Assembly: GCF_001422045.1 (NCBI RefSeq)
Contig: NZ_LMLW01000011.1
Location: 278,557-342,556, forward strand
Direction of reading: 5' to 3'
Length of the DNA: 64,000 nt
From: Sphingomonas sp. Leaf242
GTDB taxonomy: Bacteria; Pseudomonadota; Alphaproteobacteria; Sphingomonadales; Sphingomonadaceae
Position numbers and translations under genes: made by a program. Position 1 is the first letter of the stretch. Each line of letters opens with the position of its first letter. Positions 20,763 to 31,112 of the stretch are shown one piece after another. The notes beneath the pieces are model-generated. The model worked only from the letters and a program-made list of their open reading frames with translations, ran no database searches and was not told where the DNA came from.

Positions 20763-21848
20763 GTGAAGGCGGCGATCATCGGGCTGTCAGCGCTGCTGTC
20801 GGGGGCTGGCACTCCCGACACTGCCGCACGATCAGCCGCATCGGATCCGATCCTCAAGGCCGAACTGATCGATGCGCACGCCCCCTACCCGCAGGCGCAC
20901 GCGTCGACGATCGTGCAACTCGCCGACGGCAGCCTGATGGCGTCCTGGTTCGCCGGATCGGGTGAAGGCAATGCCGATGTCCGCATCTGGACGTCGCGCA
21001 ACGGCGGCGGCGTGGGCGATGGTTGGACTGCGCCCGAGCCGGTGGCGAACGGGATCGGTGCCGATGGTCGCCGCTTTCCCACCTGGAACCCGGTCTTGTT
21101 CCAGCCCGCCCCCGGTGACCTCCGCCTGTTCTACAAGGTCGGGCCGAACCCGCGTGACTGGTGGGGCATGATGCTCCGTTCGACCGACAATGGCCGCAGC
21201 TGGAGCAAGCCGGAGCGCCTGCCCGATGGGGTACTCGGTCCGATCAAGAACAAGCCCGTCGTGCTCCGCGACGGCAGCTGGCTTGCACCATCGAGCCGCG
21301 AGGAGGGGACCGCGGAGGCCAATCGCTGGTCGCTCCGCATGGAACGCAGCACCGATCGCGGCGCGCATTGGACGGTCGAGCCGCCAATCCCCTCACCGAT
21401 GCATATCGAGGCGATCCAGCCCAGCGTGCTGTCCTACCCCGACGGGCGGCTCGAACTCGTCGCCCGCACGCGCCAGGGTGCGTTGGCGATGAGCTGGTCG
21501 AAGGATATCGGCCGGACCTGGTCGCCGCTCGCCGCGATCGACCTTCCCAACCCGAACGCGGGCACCGATGCGGTGACGCTGCGCGATGGGCGACAGCTGA
21601 TCGTGTACAATCATAGCGGTCATTGGCCCGACCGTCCGGGCGACGGACCGCGCTGGCCGCTCAATGTCGCGCTGTCGGACGATGGCGTGCGCTGGCATCC
21701 GGTGCTGACGCTCGAAAGCAAGCCGCTTCCCGACGGCTATGCCTATCCCGCGGTGATCCAGACGCGCGATGGGCTGGTCCGGATCACCTACACCTATGAT
21801 CGCAAGCACATCAAATACGTCGTGGTCAACCCGCGCCGGCTGCGCTGA
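20763..21848 (+). CDS. Sialidase-fold (BNR/Asp-box) exoenzyme
   Basis: 361 residues with a GTG start and a short weak signal peptide. Three Asp-boxes of type S-x-D-x-G-x-x-W are at residues 140 (STDNGRSW), 196 (STDRGAHW) and 246 (SKDIGRTW), giving a six-bladed propeller. It belongs to the exo-sialidase-like BNR group; in Sphingomonas such proteins may act on other sugar acids, and the substrate cannot be told here. Probably co-transcribed with the DUF885 gene. Confidence 0.82.
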   Translation: MKAAIIGLSALLSGAGTPDTAARSAASDPILKAELIDAHAPYPQAHASTIVQLADGSLMASWFAGSGEGNADVRIWTSRNGGGVGDGWTAPEPVANGIGADGRRFPTWNPVLFQPAPGDLRLFYKVGPNPRDWWGMMLRSTDNGRSWSKPERLPDGVLGPIKNKPVVLRDGSWLAPSSREEGTAEANRWSLRMERSTDRGAHWTVEPPIPSPMHIEAIQPSVLSYPDGRLELVARTRQGALAMSWSKDIGRTWSPLAAIDLPNPNAGTDAVTLRDGRQLIVYNHSGHWPDRPGDGPRWPLNVALSDDGVRWHPVLTLESKPLPDGYAYPAVIQTRDGLVRITYTYDRKHIKYVVVNPRRLR

Positions 21849-21914
21849 TCCGGACTAGAGCGATGCCCACGCCGTTTCGGGGTTCAGCTTTGGGCGCGTG
21901 TTACAATACAGGCT

Positions 21915-22011
21915 CCGTCACCCCGGACTGGTTCCGGGGTCCACCGTTCCGCGAACCAAAATGTCTCGATCGTGCGGGACCGTGGATGCCGGAACAAGCC
22001 CGGCATGACGG
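21915..22011. repeat. Palindromic repeat, type C, second copy
   Basis: 97-bp element starting CCGTCACCCCGGACTGG and ending AAGCCCGGCATGACGG, very similar to 1693-1791 at both ends and less in the spacer. It lies between the convergent sialidase and GH3 genes, a typical place for a 3'-end hairpin. Confidence 0.82.
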
Positions 22012-22071
22012 AGGAGAAGAGATGGTCTGGCGCCCTACCCCTAACTCGAACAGGATAACCGCCGAGCCCGC

Positions 22072-24375
22072 TCAACGTCCCCGGGCGTCGAGCGTCTGCG
22101 CGGCCACGCGGACTGTCGCCGTCTGGACGATATCAGCAGCCGACGTCGCCAACATCACCTTGTAGTCGCCGCCCGCGATCTTCCAGCCGCCGCTGGCGAC
22201 GTCGAACGTCGCGAGCAGGCGCGGGTCGATCGTCACCGACACCGTCTGGCTCTTACCAGGGGCGAGATCGAGCTTGCGGAACGCGCCGAGCCGCTTGGGT
22301 GCTTCCCAGCCGGCGCCCGACACATAGACCTGCGCGACCGCCTTGCCCTGTACCGCGCCGGTGTTCTGGACGGTGAAGTCCGCCTTGATGCCCTTGCCGG
22401 CAGGCGCCGCGGTCAGGCCGGTCATCGCGAAGTTCGTGTAGGACAGGCCATAGCCGAACGGGAACAGCGGCTTGGCGCCGGTCTTGTCGAACCACTTATA
22501 ACCGACCGCAGCGCCCTCGATGTCGTAATTGCCCATCGGATGCGAATCGCGGTCGAGCTTCGGGTCACCCTCGAGCTTCGGCCGCGGCAGCTGCGCGAGC
22601 GACGCGGGGAAGGTCGCGGGCAGACGCCCCGACGGGTTGATCTCGCCGGTCAGCACGCGCGCAATCGCTTCGCCGCCCGCCGTGCCGGGATACCACGCCT
22701 CCAGCACCGCGCCGACCTTGCCAAGCCACGGCATCACCACCGGACCGCCGGTCTCCAGCACCACCACCGTCTTCTTGTTGGCTAGCGCCACCGCATCGAT
22801 CAGCGCGTTCTGGCCAGCCGGCAGGTTCAGGTCGGGGACGTCGAACGACTCGCCCGTCCACTGCTCGCCAAATACGATGACGACATCCGCTTTCCGCGCC
22901 GCCGCGGCAGCCGCCTTGACGTCCTTGCCGTCGAGATAGGTCACGGTGGCGCCGGTCCGCGTCTGCAACGCCTTCATCGGTGACGACGCGTGATAGGTCT
23001 TGGGACCGGGGAAGCCGCTCGGGAACTCGTCGGGTACGATCAGGCCGTTGGTCGGCGCATTGTGCGAATACACCTGCGACGATCCACCGCCCGACAGCAC
23101 GCCGACATCGGCATGCGCGCCGATCAGCAGGATCGACTTGGCCGACTTGGCGATCGGCAGCAGACCCGCGGTGTTCTTGAGGAGAACGATGCCCTCTTCC
23201 GCGTCCGCGCGCGTCACTGCGGCATGCGCGGCGTAATCGATCTTGGTCGCCTGGTCGCCGTTCACCACCGTGTCGAACGCCCCGACGGAGACCATTCCCC
23301 ACAGCACGCGCCGCGCCATGTCGGTCGCGCGCGCCTCAGTCACATGACCGTTGTTGACCGCTTCGCGCAGCGCGTCCGCGAAGTACGCCGAGCGATCGAA
23401 CGCCCAGCCAGATTGCTGGTCGAGTCCGGCATTGGCCGCCTCGCTGGTCGAATGCGTCGCGCCCCAGTCGGACATGACATAGCCCTTGAAGCCCCAGTCG
23501 CGCTTCAGGACCTTGTTCAAGAGCCAGTCGTTCTCGCACGCGTAATGGCCGTTCACGCGGTTGTACGAGCACATCACCGAGCCGGGCTGGCCGACCTCGT
23601 TGGCGATCTCGAACGCGAGCAGATCGGACTGGCGTGCTGCCTGTTCGCCGATCTTGTGATCGATGTTGTTGCGGTTCGTCTCCTGGCCGTTGAACGCGTA
23701 ATGCTTCATCGTCGAGACGACGTGCTGCGACTGGATGCCCTTGATCTCGTGCCCGGTGATGACGCCGGCCAGCAGCGGATCCTCGCCGCCATATTCGAAG
23801 TTGCGCCCGTTCCGCGGTTCACGCGTGAGGTTCATGCCGCCCGCGAGCTGCACGTTGAAGCCCGACAGGAACGCCTCTCGGCCGATCATCGCGCCGCCGG
23901 CCTGGGCGAGTTCGGGGTTCCAGGTCGCCGCGGTCGCGATCCCCGACGGCAGCGAGGTGCGCAAGCGCGGCGTCGGTCCGCGCTGGCTGGCGACGCCGAC
24001 GCCGGCATCGGTCTCCCACTGGTTGGGGATGCCGAGCCGCGGGATACCGGGGACGATACCGGCGGACGCGGGCAGACCGTCCTTCGGATAGACCCAGTTC
24101 TTGACCGGCGTCTTCAGCCAGTCGGCGTTGGTCGCGAAATAGCCGAAGGTGAGTTGCAGCTTCTCGTCGAGCGTCATCTCCTTGAGGAGCAGGTCGACGC
24201 GTGCGTCTGCACTGAGCTTGGTGTTCATCCACGGCCGCGCCTTGGGGGCCGCGGTCTTCGCCGCCGCGGCGCCAGGCGCGTTGTTGGTCGTCTGCGCGGC
24301 AACCGGCGCCGCAATCGCGAGCACCGATCCCGCAAGCAATCGGACGAACAGGGCGCGGGAACGGAATGCGGTCAT
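22072..24375 (-). CDS. GH3 beta-glucosidase, secreted
   Basis: 767 residues. Signal peptide (VRLLAGSVLAIAAPVAAQ), GH3 N-terminal barrel with the nucleophile Asp303 in VMSDWGA, GH3 C-terminal domain (IVLLKNTAGLLPIA onward) and a terminal fibronectin-III-like domain (FGYGLSYTNFAMTGL to the end). Cleaves terminal beta-linked glucose or related sugars from oligosaccharides in the periplasm or outside. AGAGAG is upstream of the chosen ATG. It lies 85 nt after the oxoprolinase gene on the same strand, but functionally fits carbohydrate use. Confidence 0.92.
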   Translation of the reverse strand: MTAFRSRALFVRLLAGSVLAIAAPVAAQTTNNAPGAAAAKTAAPKARPWMNTKLSADARVDLLLKEMTLDEKLQLTFGYFATNADWLKTPVKNWVYPKDGLPASAGIVPGIPRLGIPNQWETDAGVGVASQRGPTPRLRTSLPSGIATAATWNPELAQAGGAMIGREAFLSGFNVQLAGGMNLTREPRNGRNFEYGGEDPLLAGVITGHEIKGIQSQHVVSTMKHYAFNGQETNRNNIDHKIGEQAARQSDLLAFEIANEVGQPGSVMCSYNRVNGHYACENDWLLNKVLKRDWGFKGYVMSDWGATHSTSEAANAGLDQQSGWAFDRSAYFADALREAVNNGHVTEARATDMARRVLWGMVSVGAFDTVVNGDQATKIDYAAHAAVTRADAEEGIVLLKNTAGLLPIAKSAKSILLIGAHADVGVLSGGGSSQVYSHNAPTNGLIVPDEFPSGFPGPKTYHASSPMKALQTRTGATVTYLDGKDVKAAAAAARKADVVIVFGEQWTGESFDVPDLNLPAGQNALIDAVALANKKTVVVLETGGPVVMPWLGKVGAVLEAWYPGTAGGEAIARVLTGEINPSGRLPATFPASLAQLPRPKLEGDPKLDRDSHPMGNYDIEGAAVGYKWFDKTGAKPLFPFGYGLSYTNFAMTGLTAAPAGKGIKADFTVQNTGAVQGKAVAQVYVSGAGWEAPKRLGAFRKLDLAPGKSQTVSVTIDPRLLATFDVASGGWKIAGGDYKVMLATSAADIVQTATVRVAAQTLDARGR

Positions 24376-24460
24376 GGGCTCTCTTTCACGTGATCTTGTG
24401 CGGACCGTGTGTGACGCGTCCGTCCCGTTGCCGCAACCGGTCGTCGTATCGGGCAGCGGA

Positions 24461-27400
24461 TCAAATGGGTCCGAAACCACCGCCACCGGGTGTTTCGATC
24501 GCGAACACGTCGCCCGGCCGCATGTCGACCTTGGCGGTGGAGCCGAGCTGCTCGATGCCGCCATCCGCGCGCTCGATGGTCGCCGAGCCCAGTCCGCCGG
24601 CCTCACCGCCCGCCATCCCGAACGGCGCCACGCGGCGGCGGTTGGCGAGGATGCAGGCGGTCATGTCCTCGAGGAAGCGCACGCGCCGCGTCGCCCCGTC
24701 GCCGCCACGATGTGCGCCTGCCCCACCCGAGCCGCGGCGGATCGAGAACTTTTCCAGCAGCACCGGGAAGCGCGTTTCGAAGATTTCCGGGTCGGTGAGA
24801 CGGCTGTTGGTCATGTGCGTCTGGATCACCGACGCGCCATCGAAGCCGGGGCCTGCGCCCGCGCCGCCGGCGATCGTCTCGTAATATTGGTGCGTGTCGT
24901 TGCCGAAGGTGAAGTTGTTCATCGTCCCCTGGCTGGCGGCCATCGCGCCGAGCGCGCCGAACAGCGCGTCGGTGACCACCTGGCTGGTCTCGACGTTGCC
25001 CGCGACGACCGCGGCCGGGTAACGCGGGTTGAGCATCGAGCCTTCGGGCACGCGGATCGTCACGCCCCGCAGGCAGCCATCGTTGAGCGGGACCGCCTCG
25101 TCGATCAGCGCGCGGACGACGTAGAGCACGGCCGCGCGGACGATCGAGACGGGAGCGTTGAAGTTGGTCGGCCGCTGCCCGCTGGTGCCGGCGAAGTCGA
25201 CCTCCATCGTCGCGGCCTCGCGATCCACCCGAACCGCCACGCGGATCACGGCGCCGTCGTCCATCTCGTAGGCGAACGCGCCGTCGTCGAGCGTCGCAAT
25301 CAGGCGGCGGACGGCGGCGTCCGCATTGGCCTGGACGTGCCCCATGTAGGCCGCGACGACGTCCGTGCCGTACTCGTCGGCCAATCGCGCAAGCCCTGCC
25401 GCCCCGCGCGTGCAGGCTGCCAACTGTGCAGCGAGATCGGCAATGTTCTGATCGATGTTGCGTGCGGGATAGGGGCCGCTCGCGAACACCGCGCGCAGTT
25501 CGGCTTCGAGGAAGCGACCTTCATCGACAACCAGCACGTCGTCGAGCAACACGCCTTCTTCCTCGACCGAGCGGCTTTCGGGGGGCATCGATCCTGGGGT
25601 GATGCCGCCGACGTCCGCGTGATGGCCGCGGGCAGCGACGAAGAATGCGGGCGCATCGTCGTCACCTGCGAAGACCGGCATGATGACGGTGATGTCGGGT
25701 AGGTGCGTACCGCCGCGGTAGGGGGCGTTGAGCGCATAGGCGTCGCCTCGGCGGATACCGCGGCCGTCTGCGCCGCCGCCTCGTGCGTCGATGATCGTGC
25801 GGATGCTCTCGCCCATCGAGCCGAGGTGGACCGGGATGTGCGGGGCGTTGGCGACGAGGTTGCCGTGCGCGTCGAACAGCGCGCAACTGAAGTCGAGCCG
25901 TTCGCGGATGTTGACCGACGCGGCGGAACGCTGGAGCGCGGCGCCCATCTCCTCGGCGATGCTCATGAACAGGCCGGCAAAGATTGCGAGGCGCACCGGG
26001 TCTGACTCGGTACCGATGCTTGCGCCGACACGCGGCGCGATCCGGTCGAGGATCAGGTTGCCGATCGGATCGACGCGCGCGCGCCAGCCGGGCTCGACGA
26101 TGGTGGTCGAGACGCTGTCGAGGATCAGTGCGGGGCCATCGATTGCGTGTCCGGCGGGGAGGCCTTCGCGCGCCAGGACGGGCGTGTCGTGCCATGCGCC
26201 GGCCATGTAGACCGGGGCGACGGACAGCGGCGCGGCTGGCTCTTCGGGGAAGGCGACCAGCGCGGCATCGAGCGGCGGACTCTCGGCGATCGCCTCGGCG
26301 ACGATCCGGTCGGCGATCAGCGGTGCCTCGCTGGCGAAACCGAACTGCGCGATGTGCGCGGCATCGAACGCGGCGATCATCGCGGCCGGGTCGTCGAGAT
26401 CGAGCTCGATCGTGTGGTCGGTCTGGCCTCGGCGCAGATGCACGCGGCGTTCGGTCCGCACGTCGTCCGCCGTGACGCCCTGCGCCACCAGGGCGTCGCG
26501 CGCTGCTTCCGCGAGACCGTCCACTGCCTGCGTGATCTCGACATACTCAGCGAACGCCGCACCCGACGTCGCCTCTCGGAGAACCCGGCGATCGGCGAGC
26601 CCCATGCCGTACGCCGACAGCACGCCGGCCAGCGGGTGGATCATCACCCGGTCCATCGCCAGCGCGTCCGCGACGAGGCACGCATGCTGCCCCCCGGCCC
26701 CACCGAAGCACGCCAGCGTGTAGCGCGTCACGTCATGCCCGCGCGCGACCGAGATCGTCCGGATCGCATTCGCCATGTCGGCCACCGCAACCGCGACGAA
26801 CCCTTCGGCGGCGACCTGCGGATCGAGCGGCAATTCCGCGAACCGGGCGGTCACCGCCTCGGCATCGAGCGGTTGGTTGCCGGTCGGTCCGAACAGCGTC
26901 GGGAAGAATTCGGGCCGAACCTTGCCGAGCATCACATTGCAGTCGGTCACGGTCAGCGGCCCGCCGCGGCGGTAGCACGCAGGCCCCGGCACCGCGCCCG
27001 CGCTCTCGGGGCCGACGATCAACCGCTCGCCGTCGAACCGGCAGATCGAGCCCCCACCCGCCGCCACCGTGTGGATTCGCAGCATCGGCGCGCGGATGCG
27101 GGCACCGGCGATCAGCGTCTCGGTGTCGCGCTCGTAGGTGCCGGCGTAGTGCGACACGTCGGTCGAGGTGCCGCCCATGTCGAAGCCGATGATGTGCTCG
27201 AAGCCGGCCTCGCGCGCGGATGCGGCCATGCCGACGATGCCCCCCGCGGGGCCTGATAGGATCGCATCCTTGCCACGAAAGCCTGCGCCGTCGACCAGTC
27301 CGCCCGACGACTGCATAAACAATGCACCCTGCCCCAGCGCGTCGCTCAGGCCCGCGACATAGCGATCGACGACCGGCGACAGATACGCATCGACGACGGT

Positions 27401-28000
27401 CGTATCGCCACGCCCGATCAGCTTGATCAACGGCGCGACGCGGTGGCTGACCGAAATCTGCGTGAAGCCGATCTCGGCCGCGATTGCCGCCAGCACCTCC
27501 TCGTGCGCAGTGAAGCGATAGCCGTGCATGAGGACGATCGCGACCGCGCGTAGCCCGCTGTCGAATGCCGCCTGCAATCCTGCGCGGGCTGCATCGACGT
27601 CGAGCGGACGGAGCACATCGCCCTCCGCGCCGACACGTTCGTCGATCTCCACGACATGCGCGAACAGCGGCGGCGGACGGTTCACGTCGCGCGCAAAAAT
27701 ATCGGACCGCTCCTGGTGACCGATCAGCAACGCGTCGCCGAACCCGCGGGTGATCGCGAGGCAGGTCGGCTCGCCCTTGCGCTCGAGCAGCGCGTTGGTC
27801 GCGACCGTCGTCCCGATGCGCAGTTCGAGCGGAACATCCGCGCCATCCGTCAGCCGCCGGATCGCCTCGACCGCGGCGTCATCATAGCGCTCGGGATCTT
27901 CCGACAGCAGCTTGGCGGTGACGATCCGTCCGTCCGGTTGCCGCGCGACGACATCGGTGAACGTGCCGCCGCGATCGATCCAGAACTGCCATGGGGTCAT
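24461..28000 (-). CDS. 5-oxoprolinase / hydantoinase (fused HyuA-HyuB type)
   Basis: 1179 residues. N-terminal Hydantoinase_A half with WIDRGGTFTDVV, IGTTVATNALLER and the phosphate loop GFDMGGTSTDVSHY. The hydantoinase_B half (about 650-1170) includes SASVNIRERLDFSCALFD, EMGAALQRSA and a Gly-rich end. The fused layout is that of ATP-dependent 5-oxoprolinase, which opens 5-oxoproline to glutamate, a step of glutathione turnover. Hydantoin substrates remain possible. It begins 7 nt after the cysteine-synthase-like gene, pointing to a shared operon. Confidence 0.88.
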   Translation of the reverse strand: MTPWQFWIDRGGTFTDVVARQPDGRIVTAKLLSEDPERYDDAAVEAIRRLTDGADVPLELRIGTTVATNALLERKGEPTCLAITRGFGDALLIGHQERSDIFARDVNRPPPLFAHVVEIDERVGAEGDVLRPLDVDAARAGLQAAFDSGLRAVAIVLMHGYRFTAHEEVLAAIAAEIGFTQISVSHRVAPLIKLIGRGDTTVVDAYLSPVVDRYVAGLSDALGQGALFMQSSGGLVDGAGFRGKDAILSGPAGGIVGMAASAREAGFEHIIGFDMGGTSTDVSHYAGTYERDTETLIAGARIRAPMLRIHTVAAGGGSICRFDGERLIVGPESAGAVPGPACYRRGGPLTVTDCNVMLGKVRPEFFPTLFGPTGNQPLDAEAVTARFAELPLDPQVAAEGFVAVAVADMANAIRTISVARGHDVTRYTLACFGGAGGQHACLVADALAMDRVMIHPLAGVLSAYGMGLADRRVLREATSGAAFAEYVEITQAVDGLAEAARDALVAQGVTADDVRTERRVHLRRGQTDHTIELDLDDPAAMIAAFDAAHIAQFGFASEAPLIADRIVAEAIAESPPLDAALVAFPEEPAAPLSVAPVYMAGAWHDTPVLAREGLPAGHAIDGPALILDSVSTTIVEPGWRARVDPIGNLILDRIAPRVGASIGTESDPVRLAIFAGLFMSIAEEMGAALQRSAASVNIRERLDFSCALFDAHGNLVANAPHIPVHLGSMGESIRTIIDARGGGADGRGIRRGDAYALNAPYRGGTHLPDITVIMPVFAGDDDAPAFFVAARGHHADVGGITPGSMPPESRSVEEEGVLLDDVLVVDEGRFLEAELRAVFASGPYPARNIDQNIADLAAQLAACTRGAAGLARLADEYGTDVVAAYMGHVQANADAAVRRLIATLDDGAFAYEMDDGAVIRVAVRVDREAATMEVDFAGTSGQRPTNFNAPVSIVRAAVLYVVRALIDEAVPLNDGCLRGVTIRVPEGSMLNPRYPAAVVAGNVETSQVVTDALFGALGAMAASQGTMNNFTFGNDTHQYYETIAGGAGAGPGFDGASVIQTHMTNSRLTDPEIFETRFPVLLEKFSIRRGSGGAGAHRGGDGATRRVRFLEDMTACILANRRRVAPFGMAGGEAGGLGSATIERADGGIEQLGSTAKVDMRPGDVFAIETPGGGGFGPI

Positions 28001-28007
28001 CGGTTAC

Positions 28008-29069
28008 TCAGCCCAGAAAAGCGGTCATCCGTGCGGCGGCATCGGTCCACGCGACCGAACGATCGTCGAGCCATGCGTCGTCGTAATAGGTGCAGCCATA
28101 GCGGTCGCCTCCATCGCACAACAGCGTGACGATGCTGCCCGTCTCGCCCGCCGCCGCCATCTCCTCGACGATCTGCGCGCACGCCCAGAGGTTGGTCCCG
28201 GTCGAGCCGCCGACGCGCCGGCCGAGCCGGTCGGACAGCGCGCGCATCGCGCCGATGCTGTCGGCATCCTCGACCGCGATCATCCGGTCGATGACGCTCG
28301 GCACGAAGCTCGGCTCGACGCGCGGCCGCCCGATCCCCTCGATCTTCGACGCGCACCCTTCGGGTAACGCGACCACCGAGCGATCCTCGAAATGGCGATG
28401 GAACACCGAGTGCACCGGATCCGCGACGCACAATTTGGTGTCGTGGCGGCAGTACCGGATGAACCGCCCGATCGTCGCCGACGTGCCCCCCGTCCCCGCG
28501 CCGCAGACGATCCAGGACGGGCACGGATGCTCCTCCTCGGCCATCTGCGCGAAGATGCTCTCGGCGATGTTGTTGTTGCCGCGCCAGTCGGTCGCGCGCT
28601 CGGCGTAGGTGAACTGGTCGAGATAATGCCCGCCGGTTTCGGCCGCGAGCCGGTGCGACACCGCGTAGACGGTGCGCGGATCGTCGACCATGTGGATCTC
28701 GCCGCCGTGAAAGCGGATCGCGTCGAGCTTGGGCTTGGCGGTCGTCGAGGGGACCACCGCAATGAAGCGCAGCCCGAGCATTTTCGCGAAATACGCCTCC
28801 GACACCGCGGTTGATCCCGACGAGGATTCGATCACCGTCGTCTCGGGCCCGATCCATTCGTTGCACAGCGCGTACAGGAACAGCGAGCGCGCAAGCCGGT
28901 GCTTCAGGCTGCCCGTCGGGTGCGAACTCTCGTCCTTCAGGTACAGCACGATGCCGGGGTACCGCGGCAAATCCACCCGGATCAGGTGCGTGTCGGCGGA
29001 CCGGTTATAGTCCGCCTCGATCTTCCGCACCGCCTCCGACAACCAGCGCCGGTCGTCGCGCTTCGTCAC
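28008..29069 (-). CDS. PLP-dependent cysteine synthase/desulfhydrase family protein
   Basis: 353 residues. PLP lysine Lys56 in TGSLKHRLA, phosphate loop region ESSSGSTAVS and GAGTGGTSATIG place it in the cysteine synthase/cystathionine beta-synthase fold. The branch resembles the ~350-residue Cds1-type cysteine desulfhydrases more than CysK/CysM, so degradation of cysteine to pyruvate, sulfide and ammonia is more likely here than synthesis. GTG start overlapping the peptidase stop (GTGA), hence translationally coupled. Neighbours (oxoprolinase, peptidase, serine dehydratase) favour a catabolic role. Confidence 0.8.
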   Translation of the reverse strand: MTKRDDRRWLSEAVRKIEADYNRSADTHLIRVDLPRYPGIVLYLKDESSHPTGSLKHRLARSLFLYALCNEWIGPETTVIESSSGSTAVSEAYFAKMLGLRFIAVVPSTTAKPKLDAIRFHGGEIHMVDDPRTVYAVSHRLAAETGGHYLDQFTYAERATDWRGNNNIAESIFAQMAEEEHPCPSWIVCGAGTGGTSATIGRFIRYCRHDTKLCVADPVHSVFHRHFEDRSVVALPEGCASKIEGIGRPRVEPSFVPSVIDRMIAVEDADSIGAMRALSDRLGRRVGGSTGTNLWACAQIVEEMAAAGETGSIVTLLCDGGDRYGCTYYDDAWLDDRSVAWTDAAARMTAFLG

Positions 29070-31102
29070 CCTTGCAGCCCGTGACGGACTAGCATCGCGG
29101 TCGGCTCGGGATCACGCCCGCGGAACGCGCGGAAGCTGTCCGCCGCCGGCCGCGTCGCACCGCGCGCGAGAACTTCCTCGCGGAACCGATCGCCGGTCTT
29201 GCGATCGACTAGTCCCGCTTCCGCAAACGCCTCGAAGCCATCGGCCGCCAGCAACTCGGCATAGAGATAGCTGTAATAGCCCGACGCGTAGCCGCCTGCG
29301 AAAATATGGCTGAACGCGTGCGGGAAGCGGTGCCATGCGGGCGGGCGGATCACCGCCACCTCGTCGCGGACCGCCTCGATCACCTCGATCGGATCGCTGC
29401 CCATCGTGCCGAGATGGAGCAACAGGTCGAACAGCGCGAACTCGACCTGGCGCAGGATGAACATCCCCGCCTGGAAATGCCGCGCCTTCACCATCCGCTC
29501 GAACAGGTCGGCGGGGAGCTGCTCGCCGGTCTTGTAGTGGCCGGACATGCCGGTCAGCACGTCCTTGTCCCAGGCGAAATCCTCCATCAGCTGGCTCGGC
29601 AGCTCGATCGCGTCCCATTCGAAACCGTTGGTGCCGGCGATGCTCGGCCGGTTCACCTTGGTGAAGAGCAGGTGGATGCAATGCCCGGTCTCGTGCAGCA
29701 GCGTCGTGACGTCGTTGTGGCTCAGCAAAGACGGCGTTTCACCACCATCGGGCGCGAAATTGCAGACGAGATACGCGACCGGCACCGTGACGGTGTTGCC
29801 GTCGTGCAGCCGTGGCCGCGCCTGCGCCATCCAGGCGCCGCCACGCTTCCCGGTGCGCGCGTGGAGGTCGAGATACAGCCCGGCGAACACCGTCCCGCTC
29901 TCATCCACCACGTCGAAGAACCGCGCGTCCTCGTGATAGAGCGAAACGTCGTCGCGCTCGACCAGCGTGATCCCGAACAGCCGCTGCATCAGCGTCTGCC
30001 AACCCTCCATCACCCGCTCGACCGGGAAATACGCCTTCACCACCTGCGCATCCACCGCATAGCGATCCTGCCGCAGCCGGTTCGACACGAAGCCCGCATC
30101 CCAGGGCTCGAAATCGGCGATCCCGAGCTGCTCGGCGGCAAACGTCTTCAGCTCGGCGAGGTCACGCTCCGCCGCCGGCTTCGCCCGCCGCGCCAGATCG
30201 CGCAGGAACGCGATCACCTCGGCTCCATTGGGGGCCATCTTGGTCTCCAGCGACCACGCGACCGGATCGGTGAAGCCGAGCAGCTTGGCGCCCTCATGCC
30301 GTAGTTCGAGAATACGCGCGATCCGCGCACTGTTGTCGAACTCGCCGGCATTCGGTCCCTGGTCCGACGCGCGCGTCGCGAACGCGCGGTACATGCGCGC
30401 GCGCAGCTCGCGGTTCTCGGCGAAGGTCAGCACCGCGTTGACGCTCGGCTGTTGCAGCGTGACCAGCCAGCCCGCCTGCCCCTTCGCCTTGGCGGCATCC
30501 GCGAACATCGCCTTGTCCGCATCCGAGATCCCGGCGAGATCCGCCTCGTCCGTCACCAGTTCCGACCACGCGTCGGTCGCATCCAGCACCGCGCTGCCGA
30601 ACTCGTTCGACAACCCGGAAAGCTCGACCGAAATCTCACTGAACCGGTCCCGCGCCTCGGGCTCCAGCGCCACACCCGACAGCGTGAAGTCGCGGATCGC
30701 CTGCTCGACCGCGACGCGGTCCTCGACGGGCAGGTCGGCAAACTCGGGCGACACGCTCAGCGCCACGAACACCTCGTACAGGTCGCGGTTCTGCCCGACC
30801 TTCATGTCGTTCTCGACGAGCCGCTTCTGCCCATCGGAATACGCCGCGCGCAGCTCGGGCGTGTCCGCCACGCCGTGCAGGTGCGAAACCGCCGACCAGA
30901 TCGCGCCGATCTCGGTATTCGCACGCTCGTACGGCAGCCACGCGCCCGCGAAATCGGCTGGTCGCGCGGTCGTCAGCGCCTCGACCATCGCCTCGTGCCG
31001 CGCGATCGCCTCGTCGAGCGCAGGCGCGATCTGGTCGGGCGAGAGTTCCGCGAAACGGGGCAGCGACAGCGTATCGAGAAGCGGGTTCGTCGGGGCAGTC
31101 AT
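29066..31102 (-). CDS. M3 family metallopeptidase (oligopeptidase A / dipeptidyl carboxypeptidase-like)
   Basis: 678 residues, no signal peptide, so cytoplasmic. Zinc motif HETGH at residues 470-474, with the downstream EWDAIELPSQLMEDF helix giving the third ligand. Family members cleave short peptides. AAGGA precedes the chosen ATG. It lies 10 nt after the serine dehydratase gene and overlaps the next gene by 4 nt. Confidence 0.92.
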   Translation of the reverse strand: MTAPTNPLLDTLSLPRFAELSPDQIAPALDEAIARHEAMVEALTTARPADFAGAWLPYERANTEIGAIWSAVSHLHGVADTPELRAAYSDGQKRLVENDMKVGQNRDLYEVFVALSVSPEFADLPVEDRVAVEQAIRDFTLSGVALEPEARDRFSEISVELSGLSNEFGSAVLDATDAWSELVTDEADLAGISDADKAMFADAAKAKGQAGWLVTLQQPSVNAVLTFAENRELRARMYRAFATRASDQGPNAGEFDNSARIARILELRHEGAKLLGFTDPVAWSLETKMAPNGAEVIAFLRDLARRAKPAAERDLAELKTFAAEQLGIADFEPWDAGFVSNRLRQDRYAVDAQVVKAYFPVERVMEGWQTLMQRLFGITLVERDDVSLYHEDARFFDVVDESGTVFAGLYLDLHARTGKRGGAWMAQARPRLHDGNTVTVPVAYLVCNFAPDGGETPSLLSHNDVTTLLHETGHCIHLLFTKVNRPSIAGTNGFEWDAIELPSQLMEDFAWDKDVLTGMSGHYKTGEQLPADLFERMVKARHFQAGMFILRQVEFALFDLLLHLGTMGSDPIEVIEAVRDEVAVIRPPAWHRFPHAFSHIFAGGYASGYYSYLYAELLAADGFEAFAEAGLVDRKTGDRFREEVLARGATRPAADSFRAFRGRDPEPTAMLVRHGLQG

Positions 31103-31112
31103 GGAAAATCCT